A stretch of 64,000 nucleotides of DNA from Thinopyrum elongatum. Lineage: Eukaryota; Streptophyta; Magnoliopsida; Poales; Poaceae. A program made the translations under genes and the position numbers. The notes beneath the pieces were generated by a model. That model was not told the origin of the DNA and did not search any database. It was given only the letters and a program-made list of their open reading frames with translations. The stretch covers positions 124,001 through 188,000 of the forward strand of contig JAAAXO010000338.1 of assembly GCA_011799875.1 (NCBI GenBank), in the 5' to 3' direction. Position 1 is the first letter of the stretch. Each line of letters starts with the position of its first letter. Shown here piece by piece: positions 10,965 to 22,177 of the stretch.

Positions 10965-12290
10965 ATGCCACCATTTACTGGTCGTTTTAGGCCTGATTTA
11001 TATATTGAATGGGAGTACGAAATAAATGCTATATTTGCTTCCCATAATTTTGATGAGCGTGGAAAATTTCAAGCTGCGGTTAGTACTTTTAGTAGCTTTG
11101 CTTTAGTTTGGTGGAGTGAATATTGTCGGTTAAACCCTGATCTTATACCTACTACTTGGGATGTTTTAAAACTTGTCATGAGAGATAGATTCGTTGATGT
11201 TTATTATACTCGTGGCATGATTAAAAAATTACAACATTTAAAACAAGGCACTGACACGGTAACAAAATATTATGATGATTTACAAACTACATTGTTGCAC
11301 TCATTTTTAGAAGAAAGTGAAGAAGAATTTATGGATAGATTTTGGGGAGGATTAAACCGTGATATTCAAGAGATACTAATTCATGAAGAGTGTTATCCTA
11401 TGGACCATTTGTTTCGTCTTGCTTGCAAAGCTGAACAGGAAATAAAACGACGTGTTGCCCACAAGGAGAACAAGCGCACGGTGCACATTCCAAGTGTTGA
11501 TATAGATGTTTCTTCAACTACTAGGCGTACTATGACAACCACATCCGTTGTTGCGATGACTACATCATCTCCACCATGTGACACATCACCACCGAGAGTG
11601 CCTACATCATCTGAGTTGATCATAAGAGCCACAGTTCAGCATAAGCAACGCCGAGGACGGCTTTGTTTTCAAGAAGGGGAGGATGATGAGGACATGACTA
11701 CCTTGGATACGACCAAAAATATTGCATACATGTATATTTGTGAGGTGATTTCTAATGCAAACTATGCAATAATTTATTTATGTCATCCAGGACAAAAATA
11801 CTTCACAAACTTTTGTGTCATGTCTAAATGCAGGTGTATGGGACATTTGTACAATCCACATATGAAGATAAGGGGAAAAGAGATGTTTAGGTGCTGTTCA
11901 AAAAGTCCTCTCACGTCACTTTTGGGCCAAGAGAAGATAGAGTCCAAGTCTCTCACGTTCCTGATTCAGATTCGGACTGCACAGACATACCTGACTCAAA
12001 ACGCCAAGAACTATTTCATACGGACTCCGAATTGGGTGATTCTTTTTTTGTTGGAAAGTAGATTTCGTGCTCTTTCCAACCCAGTTGGATTCACCTTCAA
12101 ATTCGTCCGGAGCGTTGAGTTCTCGATGAAACAATCTGACGCTGCAACAGAATCCGAGTCAAACTACAAGTCCAAAGGTGTTGCATCACCTCCACTTGGG
12201 CCCATGAGCCTTGTACGACCTAGGGTTAGTTTTAGGCTGCCTTGGGACATCCTGCCACCTCCTTGGCCACCACCCCTTGCTCCTATATAA
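10965..12290 (+). CDS. Truncated family B gag with LTR-coded tail (type D element)
   Basis: An open frame runs from the PBS (10923) to 12290. The first ATG is at 10965 (MPPFTGRFRPD). About 50 N-terminal residues of B gag are absent because the leader and gag start are deleted. The CRM gag core is present (STFSSFALVWWSEYCR, LQHLKQGTDTVTKYYDDLQ, FRLACKAEQEIKRR). After SSELIIR the roughly 190-residue B-specific domain is missing, and the frame joins [18 protein letters not shown] and reads through LTR-D. No zinc knuckle is present. It could make a small capsid-like protein, but expression is unproven. Confidence 0.7.
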   Translation: MPPFTGRFRPDLYIEWEYEINAIFASHNFDERGKFQAAVSTFSSFALVWWSEYCRLNPDLIPTTWDVLKLVMRDRFVDVYYTRGMIKKLQHLKQGTDTVTKYYDDLQTTLLHSFLEESEEEFMDRFWGGLNRDIQEILIHEECYPMDHLFRLACKAEQEIKRRVAHKENKRTVHIPSVDIDVSSTTRRTMTTTSVVAMTTSSPPCDTSPPRVPTSSELIIRATVQHKQRRGRLCFQEGEDDEDMTTLDTTKNIAYMYICEVISNANYAIIYLCHPGQKYFTNFCVMSKCRCMGHLYNPHMKIRGKEMFRCCSKSPLTSLLGQEKIESKSLTFLIQIRTAQTYLTQNAKNYFIRTPNWVILFLLESRFRALSNPVGFTFKFVRSVEFSMKQSDAATESESNYKSKGVASPPLGPMSLVRPRVSFRLPWDILPPPWPPPLAPI

Positions 12291-12668
12291 GTAGATCCAT
12301 CTAGTAGCTTTTTCCTTGGGATTTGTTTAGTTAAAAGTTAGCCATTGCAACTTCGTGTACTTCGTTTGTGTCCAACGACCAGACCAAGACCGCTTTCGGA
12401 TCCCCACCTTTATCAATACTTCATCTATATTCGCAATATCCAGATTGCAAATCTTAGTTTCTTGCTTGTTCTTCGTTTGCTTGCAGGAGATAGACCCTCG
12501 TGGTCAGGTTGATTGTGCTCCGGCGTGGTCAATAACCTCTCGGAGTTGGTTTAGCGATTGCTAAGGCGCGACGTCCTCGCACGTTCGTAGTCGGGTCGTC
12601 AAAGTCTACTCCACCAAAAACGATAGCTATCATCTCATCGAAAGATCGGGACACCCTCGCCTCTATCA
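11684..12668 (+). repeat. LTR-D: hybrid LTR with B-type U3-R and A-type U5, 985 bp
   Basis: Starts TGATGAGGACATGACTACC (B) and keeps B sequence through the TATA box (CCTATATAAG, near 12281) and R. Near 12436 (CGCAATATCCAG) it changes to A-type U5 (AAATCTTAGTTTC, CTCCGGCGTGG). The 89-bp GT-AG segment of U3 is retained. It ends CTCTATCA at 12668. Confidence 0.85.
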
Positions 12669-13014
12669 CAAAATCACGGCGCGGCACGTAAACAAGGGAA
12701 GAGCACACTCTAAAAAAAAATTCGTTTTCTTTTTTTTTTGCGCTCCTCTTTTTTTTTTGCAAAAAATCACTATAATGGCGAGTGTCTCAAAACTCTTCCC
12801 AAGTCAAACTAACAGGATTGGCACGGAAATTTTTTTGATAATTTTTTTTTCTGAAATCAGGGCAGCGACGACGAAAAAGTGCGACAAAAAATCACTATGA
12901 TGGCAAGTGTCTCAAAACGCTCCCTGGGACCTAAAAATAGGATAGGGAAAAAATATTTTTGACTGCCAAAATTTTGGCCTAAAAACTGCCCGGGGGTCTC
13001 CAGACTAAGGGCCA
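12669..13014. other. Leader debris and an unassigned diverged repeat
   Basis: The first ~75 bp are a diverged reverse-strand piece of the A leader (AATCACGGCGCGGCACG). The rest is unassigned. It contains two diverged copies of a motif, ATCACTATAATGGCGAGTG near 12767 and ATCACTATGATGGCAAGTG near 12891, each followed by TCTCAAAAC. I see no gene. This looks like untranslated leader of another LTR element. Confidence 0.45.
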
Positions 13015-13575
13015 CGATCTTCAAGAGTGTCATCAAGTTGAGCAACTCGTCAAGAAGTAGAAGGCTGAGTGCGAGAAGTGTGACAAGGAAAGAGATCAGG
13101 ATGGTGTTGGCGGGAAAGGCTGAGGTGGCAAGGGAGGTCGTCCCGGCAAAGGCCCTCAGCATCAAGGAAAACCCGCCAAAGGCCATGAGAAGAAGGGATG
13201 TGATGACGAGAGTGATGAAGGAGATGAAGAGGAAACCAGCGAGCAGGAGTTCCAGAAAGCCACTAACGCCCATTGCATTGACGGAGGTGCATCCTTGCAC
13301 TCCTCTCACTGCCAACTTAAATAGTGGGCGCGTGAGGTCAATGCCGTCGAGCCAGCGGCAGATTCTCGGAAGCCGCTCAAGTGGTCCCGCATGCCCATCG
13401 TCTTTGATGAAGAGGATCACCCTGACCGCACTACGGCGGTAGGGTGTTTGCCATGGTTGGTTTCACCAACAATCCGCAAACCTCAAGGTCACAAAGATGT
13501 TGGTTGACGGCGGGGCTGGGTAGAATCTGATATCTCCCAAGGTCATCAGCATGCTCCAGATAGTAGATGAACAAC
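13015..13575 (+). pseudogene. Gag-protease junction fragment of an unrelated gypsy element
   Basis: Although broken, one forward frame reads KWSRMPIVFDEEDHP, then VSPTIRKPQGHKDV, then DGGAG, stop, NLISPKVISMLQI. This spacing matches the retropepsin region of Athila/Tat-type gypsy polyproteins, with DGGAG in the active-site position. Several in-frame stops show decay. The segment is cut on the right by an LTR-A at 13576. Base composition is more GC-rich than the CRM copies. Confidence 0.6.
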
Positions 13576-13955
13576 TGATAGAGGCGAGGGTGTCCCGATC
13601 TTTCGATGAGATGATAGCTATCATTTTTGGTGGAGTAGACTTTGACGATCCGACTACGAACGTGCGAGGACGTCGCGCCTTAGCAATCGCTAAACCAACT
13701 CCGAGAGGTTATTGACCACGCCGGAGCACAATCAACCTGACCACGAGGGTCTATCTCCTGCAAGCAAACGAAGAACAAGCAAGAAACTAAGATTTGCAAT
13801 CTGGATATTGCGAATATAAGATGAAAGCTTTATTGATCAAGGTGGGTTCTGTGACGTCTTGGTCTGGTCGTTGAACACAAACGAAGTACGCAAAGTTGCA
13901 GCTATGGCGAACTTTTAATCTAAACAAAACCCAAAGTCTAAACGGTGCCCTAAGG
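13576..13955 (-). repeat. LTR-A, truncated (R-U5 and a little U3)
   Basis: Reverse-strand LTR-A from its outer end (TGATAGAGGCG) to GTGCCCTAAGG, where a forward LTR-A is inserted at 13956. The U3 beyond this point is missing. The left flank is ACAAC. Confidence 0.9.
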
Positions 13956-14877
13956 TGATGAGGACATCAATACCATTGTTACACCCACAGCCCCTGCTGC
14001 TATACATACTGGACCAATTACTAGAGCTCGCGCACGCCAATTAAATTATCAGGTACTTTCGTTTCTTGGTAATGATTCTAATGTTCATGAGAATATGATG
14101 CTGCCTAAATTGGATACATTTGTTTTGCTTACAAATGAAGGGCCTAGCTTGGACAAGAAAGATGAACCTTGGAGCAAGTTCAAGCATGGAGATGATGGCA
14201 TGCGCAAGGGGAACAAGAACGGAGTTACAAGTGATGATTTCAGGACTTTGAAGCCACCATAAGGAGTGCAGGAAGCCTTGGACGAAATATACAAGATGCC
14301 ACTTCATAAATTTCGTCCAGAGGCTATTAGAGGTGCAGCGTCACCTTATTATTGGGCCAGGCCCATGTAATTTCGAAATACTTGAGTATAGGCTATTTTT
14401 AGAGTCCGTATGTGTGGGGAAACAAGAGATAGGGTTGGTTTCGGACCCCTCTTTCAAGGGCCACGAAATCCCCTCCTCTTCCTCCATATATACAGCCCTT
14501 AGGGCACCGTTTAGACTTTGGGTTTTGTTTAGATTAAAAGTTCGCCATAGCTGCAACTTCGCGTACTTCGTTTGTGTTCAACGACCAGACCAAGACGTCA
14601 CAGAACCCCACCTTGATCAATAAAGCTTTCATCTTATATTCGCAATATCCAGATTGCAAATCTTAGTTTCTTGCTTGTTCTTCGTTTGCTTGCAGGAGAT
14701 AGACCCTCGTGGTCAGGTTGATTGTGCTCCGGCATGGTCAATAACCTCTCGGAGTTGGTTTAGCGATTGCTAAGGCGCGACGTCCTCGCACGTTCGTAGT
14801 CGGATCGTCAAAGTCTACTCCACCAAAAACGATAGCTATCATCTCATCGAAAGATCGGGACACCCTCGCCTCTATCA
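13956..14877 (+). repeat. LTR-A, complete, solo-like, 922 bp
   Basis: Full LTR with neither PBS nor polypurine tract beside it. The left flank TAAGG is a reversed LTR-A and the right flank TTTAA is reversed A pol. The 5-bp flanks differ, so it is not a simple solo LTR left by intra-element recombination. Confidence 0.9.
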
Positions 14878-16480
14878 TTTAATGTGTTTCAAAGATTCAT
14901 GATCAGAATGTATAACAAATTCTTTGGGCCATAAATAATGTTGCCATGTTTCTAAGGTCCGAACAAGAGCATATAATTCTTTATCATAAGTAGAATAGTT
15001 CAGACTAGGCCCACTCAATTTTTCAGAAAAGTATGCAACAGGTTTGCCATCTTGTAATAAAACACCTCCTAATCCAATTCCACTAGCATCACATTCAAGC
15101 TCAAAAGTCTTATTAAAATCAGGAAGTTGGAGTAAAGGAGCATGTGTCAACTTATCTTTCAATACCGTGAAGGCTTCTTCCTGTGAGGTACCCCAAACAA
15201 AAGGCACATCCTTCTTTGTAAGCTCATTAAGAGGTGCAGCAATGGTGCTGAAATCTCTCACAAAACGCCTATGGAAACCAGCGAGTCCAAGAAAACTCCT
15301 CACTTGAGTGACCGTTTTGGGCTGTGGCCAACTCTCAATAGCTTCAATCTTGGCTTTATCAACTTCAATTCCCTGTGGAGTAACAACATAGCCAAGAAAA
15401 GATACTCGGTCGGTGCAAAAGGTGCACTTCCCAAGGTTACCAAACAAACGTGCATCACGTAGAGCAATAAAAACAGCACGTAAATGTTCCAAATGTTCCT
15501 CCAAAGATCTGCTATAAATCAATATATCATCAAAGTAAACTACCACAAATCGTCCAATGAAAGCACGTAAAACTTCGTTCATTAATCTCATGAAAGTACT
15601 AGGTGCATTAGTTAACCCAAAAGGCATGACTAACCACTCATATAAACCGAACTTAGTTTTAAATGCTGTTTTCCATTCATCTCCCAATTTCATACGAATT
15701 TGATGGTATCCACTACGCAAATCAACTTTGGAGAATATTGTAGAGCCACTCAATTCATCAAGCATATCATCTAGCCTAGGAATAGGATGACGATAACGAA
15801 TAGTAATATTATTAATGCCTCTACAATCAACACACATACGCGACGTACCATCCTTTTTTGGCACTAGTATAATAGGAACAGCACAAGGACTAAGAGATTC
15901 GCGTATTTAACCTTTGTCGAGCAGCTCCTGTACTTGACGCATAATCTCCTTCGTCTCCTCTGGATTGGTACGGTATGGCGCACGGTTTGGCAACGAAGCA
16001 CCGGGAATTAAGTCAATCTGATGCTCAATCCCGCGAATAGGTGGTAATCCCGGTGGCACGTCTTGTGGAAAGACGTCAGCGAACTCCTGCAAAATGTTAG
16101 TGACCGCAGGAGGCAAAGAGGAAGGCACGTCCTCGAATGAAAATAACGCCTCTTTGCACACAAAAGCATAGCAAACAGAATTGCTGAAATCTAGCTCATC
16201 AATATCAGATTTGGTGGCAAGTAAGCATGCACTTTTCAATTTAATTTCAGAAGCAACACTAGATGGTTTATTATTAGGCTTCATTTGTTGCTCAAATTCT
16301 TTTGCCACAATCTGATTTTCACTCTTATTTTTCTCCTGCTTTGCTTTACTAGCTCTATTAATATCATCTTTCAAAATAGAATCAGGAGTCATAGGAAGCA
16401 AAGTAATATGTTTATCCTTATGAACAAGAGTATACTGATTGTTTCTACCATGGTGTACAGAATTTTTATCAAATTGCCAT
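14878..16480 (-). pseudogene. Family A protease-RT-RNase H fragment
   Basis: Reverse-strand pol reading from [11 protein letters not shown] near 16480 through the linker, RT ([16 protein letters not shown]) and RNase H to HESLKHIK at 14878. A nonsense change in the motif GYIRES (TAT to TAA, near 15908) separates a 164-codon frame from a 329-codon RT frame. Both ends are exact LTR junctions, so it is a slice of a longer copy, not a retrotransposed unit. Confidence 0.88.
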
Positions 16481-17402
16481 TGATGAGGACATCAATACCA
16501 TTGTTACACCCACAGCCCCTGCTGCTATACATACTGGACCAATTACTAGAGCTCGCGCACGCTAATTAAATTATCAGGTACTTTCGTTTCTTGGTAATGA
16601 TTCTAATGTTCATGAGAATATGATGCTGCCTAAATTGGATACATTTGTTTTGCTTAGAAATGAAGGGCCTAGCTTGGACAAGAAAGAGGAACCTTGGAGC
16701 AAGTTCAAGCATGGAGATGATGGCATGCGCAAGGGGAACAAGAACGGAGTTACAAGTGATGATTTCAGGACTTTGAAGCCACCATAAGGAGTGCAGGAAG
16801 CCTTGGACGAAATATACAAGATGCCACTTCATAAATTTCGTCCAGAGGCTATTATAGGTGCTGCGTCACCTTATTATTGGGCCAGGCCCATGTAATTTCG
16901 AAATACTTGAGTATAGGCTATTTTTAGAGTCCGTATGTGTGGGGAAACAAGAGATAGGGTTGGTTTCGGACCCCTCCTTCAAGGGCCACGAAATCCCCCC
17001 CTCTTCCTCCATATATACAGCCCTTAGGGCACCGTTTAGACTTTGGGTTTTGTTTAGATTAAAAGTTCGCCATAGCTGCAACTTCGCGTACTTCGTTTGT
17101 GTTCAACGACCAGACCAAGATGTCACAGAACCCCACCTTGATCAATAAAGCTTTCATCTTATATTCACAATATCCAGATTGCAAATCTTAGTTTCTTGCT
17201 TGTTCTTCGTTTGCTTGCACGAGATAGACCCTCGTGGTCAGGTTGATTGTGCTCCGGCGTGGTCAATAACCTCTCGGAGTTGGTTTAGCGATTGCTAAGG
17301 CGCGACGTCCTCGCACGTTCGTAGTCGGATCGTCAAAGTCTACTCCACCAAAAACGATAGCTATCATCTCATCGAAAGATCGGGACACCCTCGCCTCTAT
17401 CA
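16481..17402 (+). repeat. LTR-A, 5' LTR, 922 bp
   Basis: Full LTR followed by AG and the PBS TGGTATCAGATTCCC, so it is a true 5' LTR of the A element running to 21255. The left flank is GCCAT (antisense A protease region). The 3' LTR of this element is missing. Confidence 0.9.
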
Positions 17403-18413
17403 AGTGGTATCAGATTCCCAGGTTGCTCGGTGAGATTTACAGTTTTTCGTAGTTTAGATCGAGTCTGTTCTTCATACCTACAGTCCAGGAAAAAGCCAAA
17501 AAAAAAATTTAGGGTTAGTTCATCATATCCGAACCAATCTGAGCCTTTGCATAATCTTTTTAGGGTTTTTGCTTTGTTGAATTTGCGGTTGCATCGTTGT
17601 GTCAAGTTGCTGGTCTTAGCGTCTAGTTCTTTAGAGTTTCGAGTTCTGTTCACAAGTTGTCACGCCGCCGCCGCACCATCATCATCGGCCCTACCATATA
17701 CCACCACCGATCCGAGTCCAGATACCACCACCGATCCGAGTCCATATACCACCACCAATCCGAGCCCACATATACTACCGTCATATACCATCACCAGTCC
17801 GAGTTCCACCATATTCATCTCTGCCACCAGTCCTAGTCCGAGTCCAGTATTTATTCCTTTATTTTAGAGTTCCAGATCACGCGATACTACGAGTCGTGAA
17901 CAAGTCGGATTCCCCAATTTTCGTGCTACCCGCAGAAGAAAAATAGTTCCAGTTTAAAAAAAAAAGGAGGAAAAAAGAGGAAAAAAAAGTGCAAAAAAAA
18001 AATATATTCAGAGTGTGCTCCTCCCTTGTTTACGTGCAGTGCCGTGATTTTTGTTAGTGTTCTAGGCTCGCGTCTCTAGCACGGTCTAGCCTTGGACCAG
18101 CACAGTACCGTCGTTGAGAGTTTATTCAACATTGCATCTCTGAATTGATTATTGCTGACCCTTTTTGCTACCATATCATAAGCCTTCCCAGCTCCACATA
18201 CATCTACATCGTGCGTTTGACACCACCTGGCAATCGCTCTGTCCAAGCTCTGAGAGTTTTGACTACAAAGGTTGCCGATCACCACCTGCTGCTGGGTAAG
18301 AACTGGTAAGAATTTGAGATTTTCTTGACGGATTTGTGACACCACACCACACCACCACCACTTTCTAGTAGTCTGTAGGATCATATTCTTGTGTGTTTCT
18401 ATTGCTGCTAACC
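17403..18413 (+). other. Family A leader
   Basis: PBS at 17405-17414, A-type leader, a shortened 24-bp minisatellite block (about 17690-17765), then A-rich tracts near 17955-18003. The copy differs from 1479-2575 by deletions around the minisatellite and in the poly(A) region. No coding capacity is apparent. Confidence 0.75.
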
Positions 18414-19750
18414 ATGGCAGGATCACAAGCCGACGAGATTGACTGGGAGAACATGACGAACAAGGAGTTGCATGATAAATTTCAGCAAATGATGAGTGGC
18501 CAGGTGGGAGATGTGCTAAACAGATTTGAAGAGGCCATGGAGAAGATAGATGGCATGGAGAAGTCGTTCGAGACAAAGCTGGATAACAAGTTTAATGAAT
18601 TGCTCACGCGTCTTCCCCAACCACCACCGGCTGCACCTGTCGCACCTCTGCAACGACAACAACAACGCCCCCTTCCAAATCAGTTCGGACGAGCGAAGCG
18701 TGTTCCTCTTGAGGATGGCCAAACTTCTGGTGCTGCTGTACCTACTGTTGATGCTTCTTTGGCTCCTGCTCCTGCTGCCGCTGGTGCCGAGGAGGAGGAT
18801 GATTACGCGGGCGATTATGAGGATGAGGTTGATCAAAATCATAACTACGTGCAACCACCAGCACCAGGTCGTCCACATGCAAATAATCGCAATGGTAGGT
18901 CTGCACCACCACTTCAGGTACGAGATCATGACCATCTTCCTAAATTAAAATTGAATATTCCACCATTCGAGGGTAGATATGTTCCTGAAATATATCTTAC
19001 TTGGGAGTTAGAAACTGAACAACGTTTTACATGTTTACAATATCCCGAGGAACGACGTGTTGCTGCTGCTGTTTGTGCTTTCACTAGTTTTGCATGTGTA
19101 TGGTGGTCTGAACATTGTAGATTATATCCTATTCCAGCTACGTGGGCTGCTTTGAAAACTGCTATGCGTACTCGTTGGGTTCCACCATATTATCAACGTG
19201 AATTACTTCAAAAATTGCAGCGCTTAAGACAAGGAAAAAATTCTGTAGAAGAATATTATCAGGAATTACAAACTGGCATGATTAGATGTGGTATTGTTGA
19301 GGAGAATGAAGCTATGCTTGCACGTTTCATGGGTGGATTAAATAGAGAGATTCAGACCATTCTAGAGTATAAGGAGTATAATAATATCACTCGTTTATTC
19401 CATCTTGCTTGTAAAGCTGAACGTGAAGTGCAGGATCGACAGGCATTGGCGCGAACTAATTTTTCTGCAGGTCGATCTTCATCATGGACACCGCGTGCCT
19501 CCTCTACTCCCACACGTCCAACTGCGGCACCACTGACTTCAGCCGCCAATTCCAACCGAGATATAAGAAAACAGGCACCACCACCACCATCTGCCAAGAG
19601 TACACCTTTTGGGCCGGCCCAGAGCTCTTCTTCATCTATGGCATCAACAGGGCACACACATGATATTATTTGTCGTCGTTGTAAGGGAAGAGGTCATTAT
19701 GCGAGAGAATGCCAATCTCCGCGTGTTATGATTGCTACTGAGGATGGTGG
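18414..19750 (+). pseudogene. Family A gag, nearly complete, fused out of frame to RT
   Basis: The best gag copy in the window. It starts at ATG 18414 (CTAACCATGG context). In order: an N-terminal helix, a Pro/Gln linker, an acidic stretch (AEEEDDYAGDYEDEVDQ), the CRM gag core (about residues 180-350, with VWWSEHCR and LACKAEREVQDR), a Ser/Thr/Pro linker, and a CCHC knuckle, CRRCKGRGHYAREC. After IATEDGG the sequence jumps to RT with a GGG shared at the junction, deleting protease and the start of RT and shifting the frame (stop at 19802). Gag would form the virus-like particle and package RNA; this copy could still give a near-full gag. Confidence 0.88.
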
Positions 19751-21255
19751 GATGAATGGAAAACAGCATTTAAAACAAAGTTTGGATTATATGAGTGGTT
19801 AGTCATGCCTTTTGGGTTAACTAATGCACCTAGTACTTTCATGAGATTAATGAACGAAGTTTTACGTGCTTTCATTGGACGATTTGTGGTAGTCTATTTT
19901 GATGATATACTGATTTATAGCAGATCTTTGGAGGAACATTTGGAACATTTACGTGCTGTTTTTATTGCTTTACGTGATGCACGTTTGTTTGGTAACCTTG
20001 GGAAGTGCACCTTTTGCACCGACCGAGTATCTTTTCTTGGCTATGTTGTTACTCCACAGGGAATTGAAGTTGATAAAGCCAAGATTGAAGCTATTGAGAG
20101 TTGGCCACAGCCCAAAACGGTCACTCAAGTGAGGAGTTTTCTTGGACTCGCTGGTTTCTATAGGCGTTTTGTGAGAGATTTCAGCATCATTGCTGCACCT
20201 CTGAATGAGCTTACAAAGAAGGATGTGCCTTTTGTTTGGGGTACCTCACAGGAAGAAGCCTTCACGGTATTGAAAGATAAGTTGACACATGCTCCTTTAC
20301 TCCAACTTCCTGATTTTAATAAGACTTTTGAGCTTGAATGTGATGCTAGTGGAATTGGATTAGGAGGTGTTTTATTACAAGATGGCAAACCTGTTGCATA
20401 CTTTTCTGAAAAATTGAGTGGGCCTAGTCTGAACTCTTCTACTTATGATAAAGAATTATATGCTCTTGTTCGGACCTTAGAAACATGGCAACATTATTTA
20501 TGGCCCAAAGAATTTGTTATACATTCTGATCATGAATCTTTGAAACACATTAAAAGTCAAGCAAAACTGAACCGTAGACATGCTAAATGGGTTGAATTTA
20601 TTGAGACTTTCCCTTATGTCATTAAACACAAGAAGGGTAAAGAAAATGTTATTGCTGATGCATTGTCTCGTCGTTATACTATGCTTTCACAACTTGACTT
20701 TAAAATATTTGGTTTGGAGACCATCAAAGATCAATATGTGCATGATGCTGAATTTAAAGATGTATTGCAGAATTGTAAGGAAGGGAGAACATGGAACAAG
20801 TTCGTCGTTAACGATGGATTTGTGTTTCGTGCTAACAAGCTATGCATTCCAGCTAGCTCCGTTCGTCTTTTGTTGTTGCAGGAGGCGCATGGAGGAGGAT
20901 TAATGGGACACTTTGGCGTGAAGAAGACGGAGGATATACTTGCTACACATTTCTTTTGGCCAAAGATGAGACGGGATGTTGAGCGTTTTGTTGCTCGATG
21001 CACTACATGTCAAAAAGCTAAGTCACGACTCAATCCTCATGGTTTATATATGCCTTTGCCTGTACCTAGTGTTCCTTGGGAGGATATATCTATGGACTTT
21101 GTTTTAGGTTTACCTTGAACAAAGAAGGGGAGGGATAGCATATTTGTTGTCGTGGATAGGTTCTCGAAAATGGCACACTTTATACCATGTCATAAAAGCG
21201 ATGATGCTGTTAATGTTGCTGATTTGTTCTTTCGTGAAATTATACGCTTGCATGG
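19748..21255 (+). pseudogene. Family A RT-RNase H-integrase fragment
   Basis: Continues from the internal deletion at GGGATGAATGG. RT keeps YFDDIL; RNase H and the integrase zinc finger are present. An R-to-stop change (CGA to TGA) at 21116-21118 ends the frame just after FVLGLP, inside the integrase core. The sequence is then cut at CTTGCATGG by a reverse LTR-A. Confidence 0.88.
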
Positions 21256-22177
21256 TGATAGAGGCGAGGGTGTCCCGATCTTTCGATGAGATGATAGCTA
21301 TCGTTTTTGGTGGAGTAGACTTTGACGATCCGACTACGAACGTGCGAGGACGTCGCGCCTTAGCAATCGCTAAACCAACTCCGAGAGGTTATTGACCACG
21401 CCGGAGCACAATCAACCTGACCACGAGGGTCTATCTCCTGCAAGCAAACGAAGAACAAGCAAGAAACTAAGATTTGCAATCTGGATATTGCGAATATAAG
21501 ATGAAAGCTTTATTGATCAAGGTGGGGTTCTGTGACGTCTTGGTCTGGTCGTTGAACACAAACGAAGTACGCGAAGTTGCAGCTATGGCGAACTTTTAAT
21601 CTAAACAAAACCCAAAGTCTAAACGGTGCCCTAAGGGCTGTATATATGGAGGAAGAGGAGGGGATTTCGTGGCCCTTGAAGGAGGGGTCCGAAACCAACC
21701 CTATCTCTTGTTTCCCCACACATACGGACTCTAAAAATAGCCTATACTCAAGTATTTCGAAATTACATGGGCCTGGCCCAATAATAAGGTGACGCAGCAC
21801 CTCTAATAGCCTCTGGACGAAATTTATGAAGTGGCATCTTGTATATTTCGTCCAAGGCTTCCTGCACTCCTTATGGTGGCTTCAAAGTCCTGAAATCATC
21901 ACTTGTAACTCCGTTCTTGTTCCCCTTGCGCATGCCATCATCTCCATGCTTGAACTTGCTCCAAGGTTCATCTTTCTTGTCCAAGCTAGGCCCTTCATTT
22001 GTAAGCAAAACAAATGTATCCAATTTAGGCAGCATCATATTCTCATGAACATTAGAATCATTACCAAGAAACGAAAGTACCTAATAATTTAATTGGCGTG
22101 CGCGAGCTCTAGTAATTGGTCCAGTATGTATAGCAGCAGGGGCTGTGGGTGTAACAATGGTATTGATGTCCTCATCA
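21256..22177 (-). repeat. LTR-A, 3' LTR of a reverse-strand element, 922 bp
   Basis: Complete LTR. Its inner end adjoins the reverse-strand polypurine tract TCCTCCCCTTCTT (22178-22190). The outer flank CATGG is integrase sequence of the forward A copy. Confidence 0.9.

Larger units (their letters stand above)
10427..12668 (+). mobile_element. Compact type D element (B body, recombinant LTRs), 5' LTR truncated
   Basis: A non-autonomous element: partial 5' LTR-D (10427-10921), PBS, 762 bp of interior, polypurine tract (AAGAAGGGGAGGA, 11671-11683) and full 3' LTR-D. The leader is gone: the PBS TGGTATCAGAGC is followed after only about 8 nt by gag codons. Most of the B-specific domain is also deleted. 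The result is close to the smallest possible gag-carrying LTR element. The outer right flank is CAAAA; the left flank was lost to the A insertion. Confidence 0.8.

Noticed and set aside
13015..13442. 187-codon reverse and 134-codon forward frames as host genes
   Set aside because: A different forward frame gives clear gypsy gag-protease similarity (FDEEDHP, DGGAG, NLISPKV); the longer frames are accidental.
19748..19810. A programmed frameshift between gag and pol
   Set aside because: The joint deletes protease and part of RT, and the copy at 40797-43117 shows gag and pol in one continuous frame.
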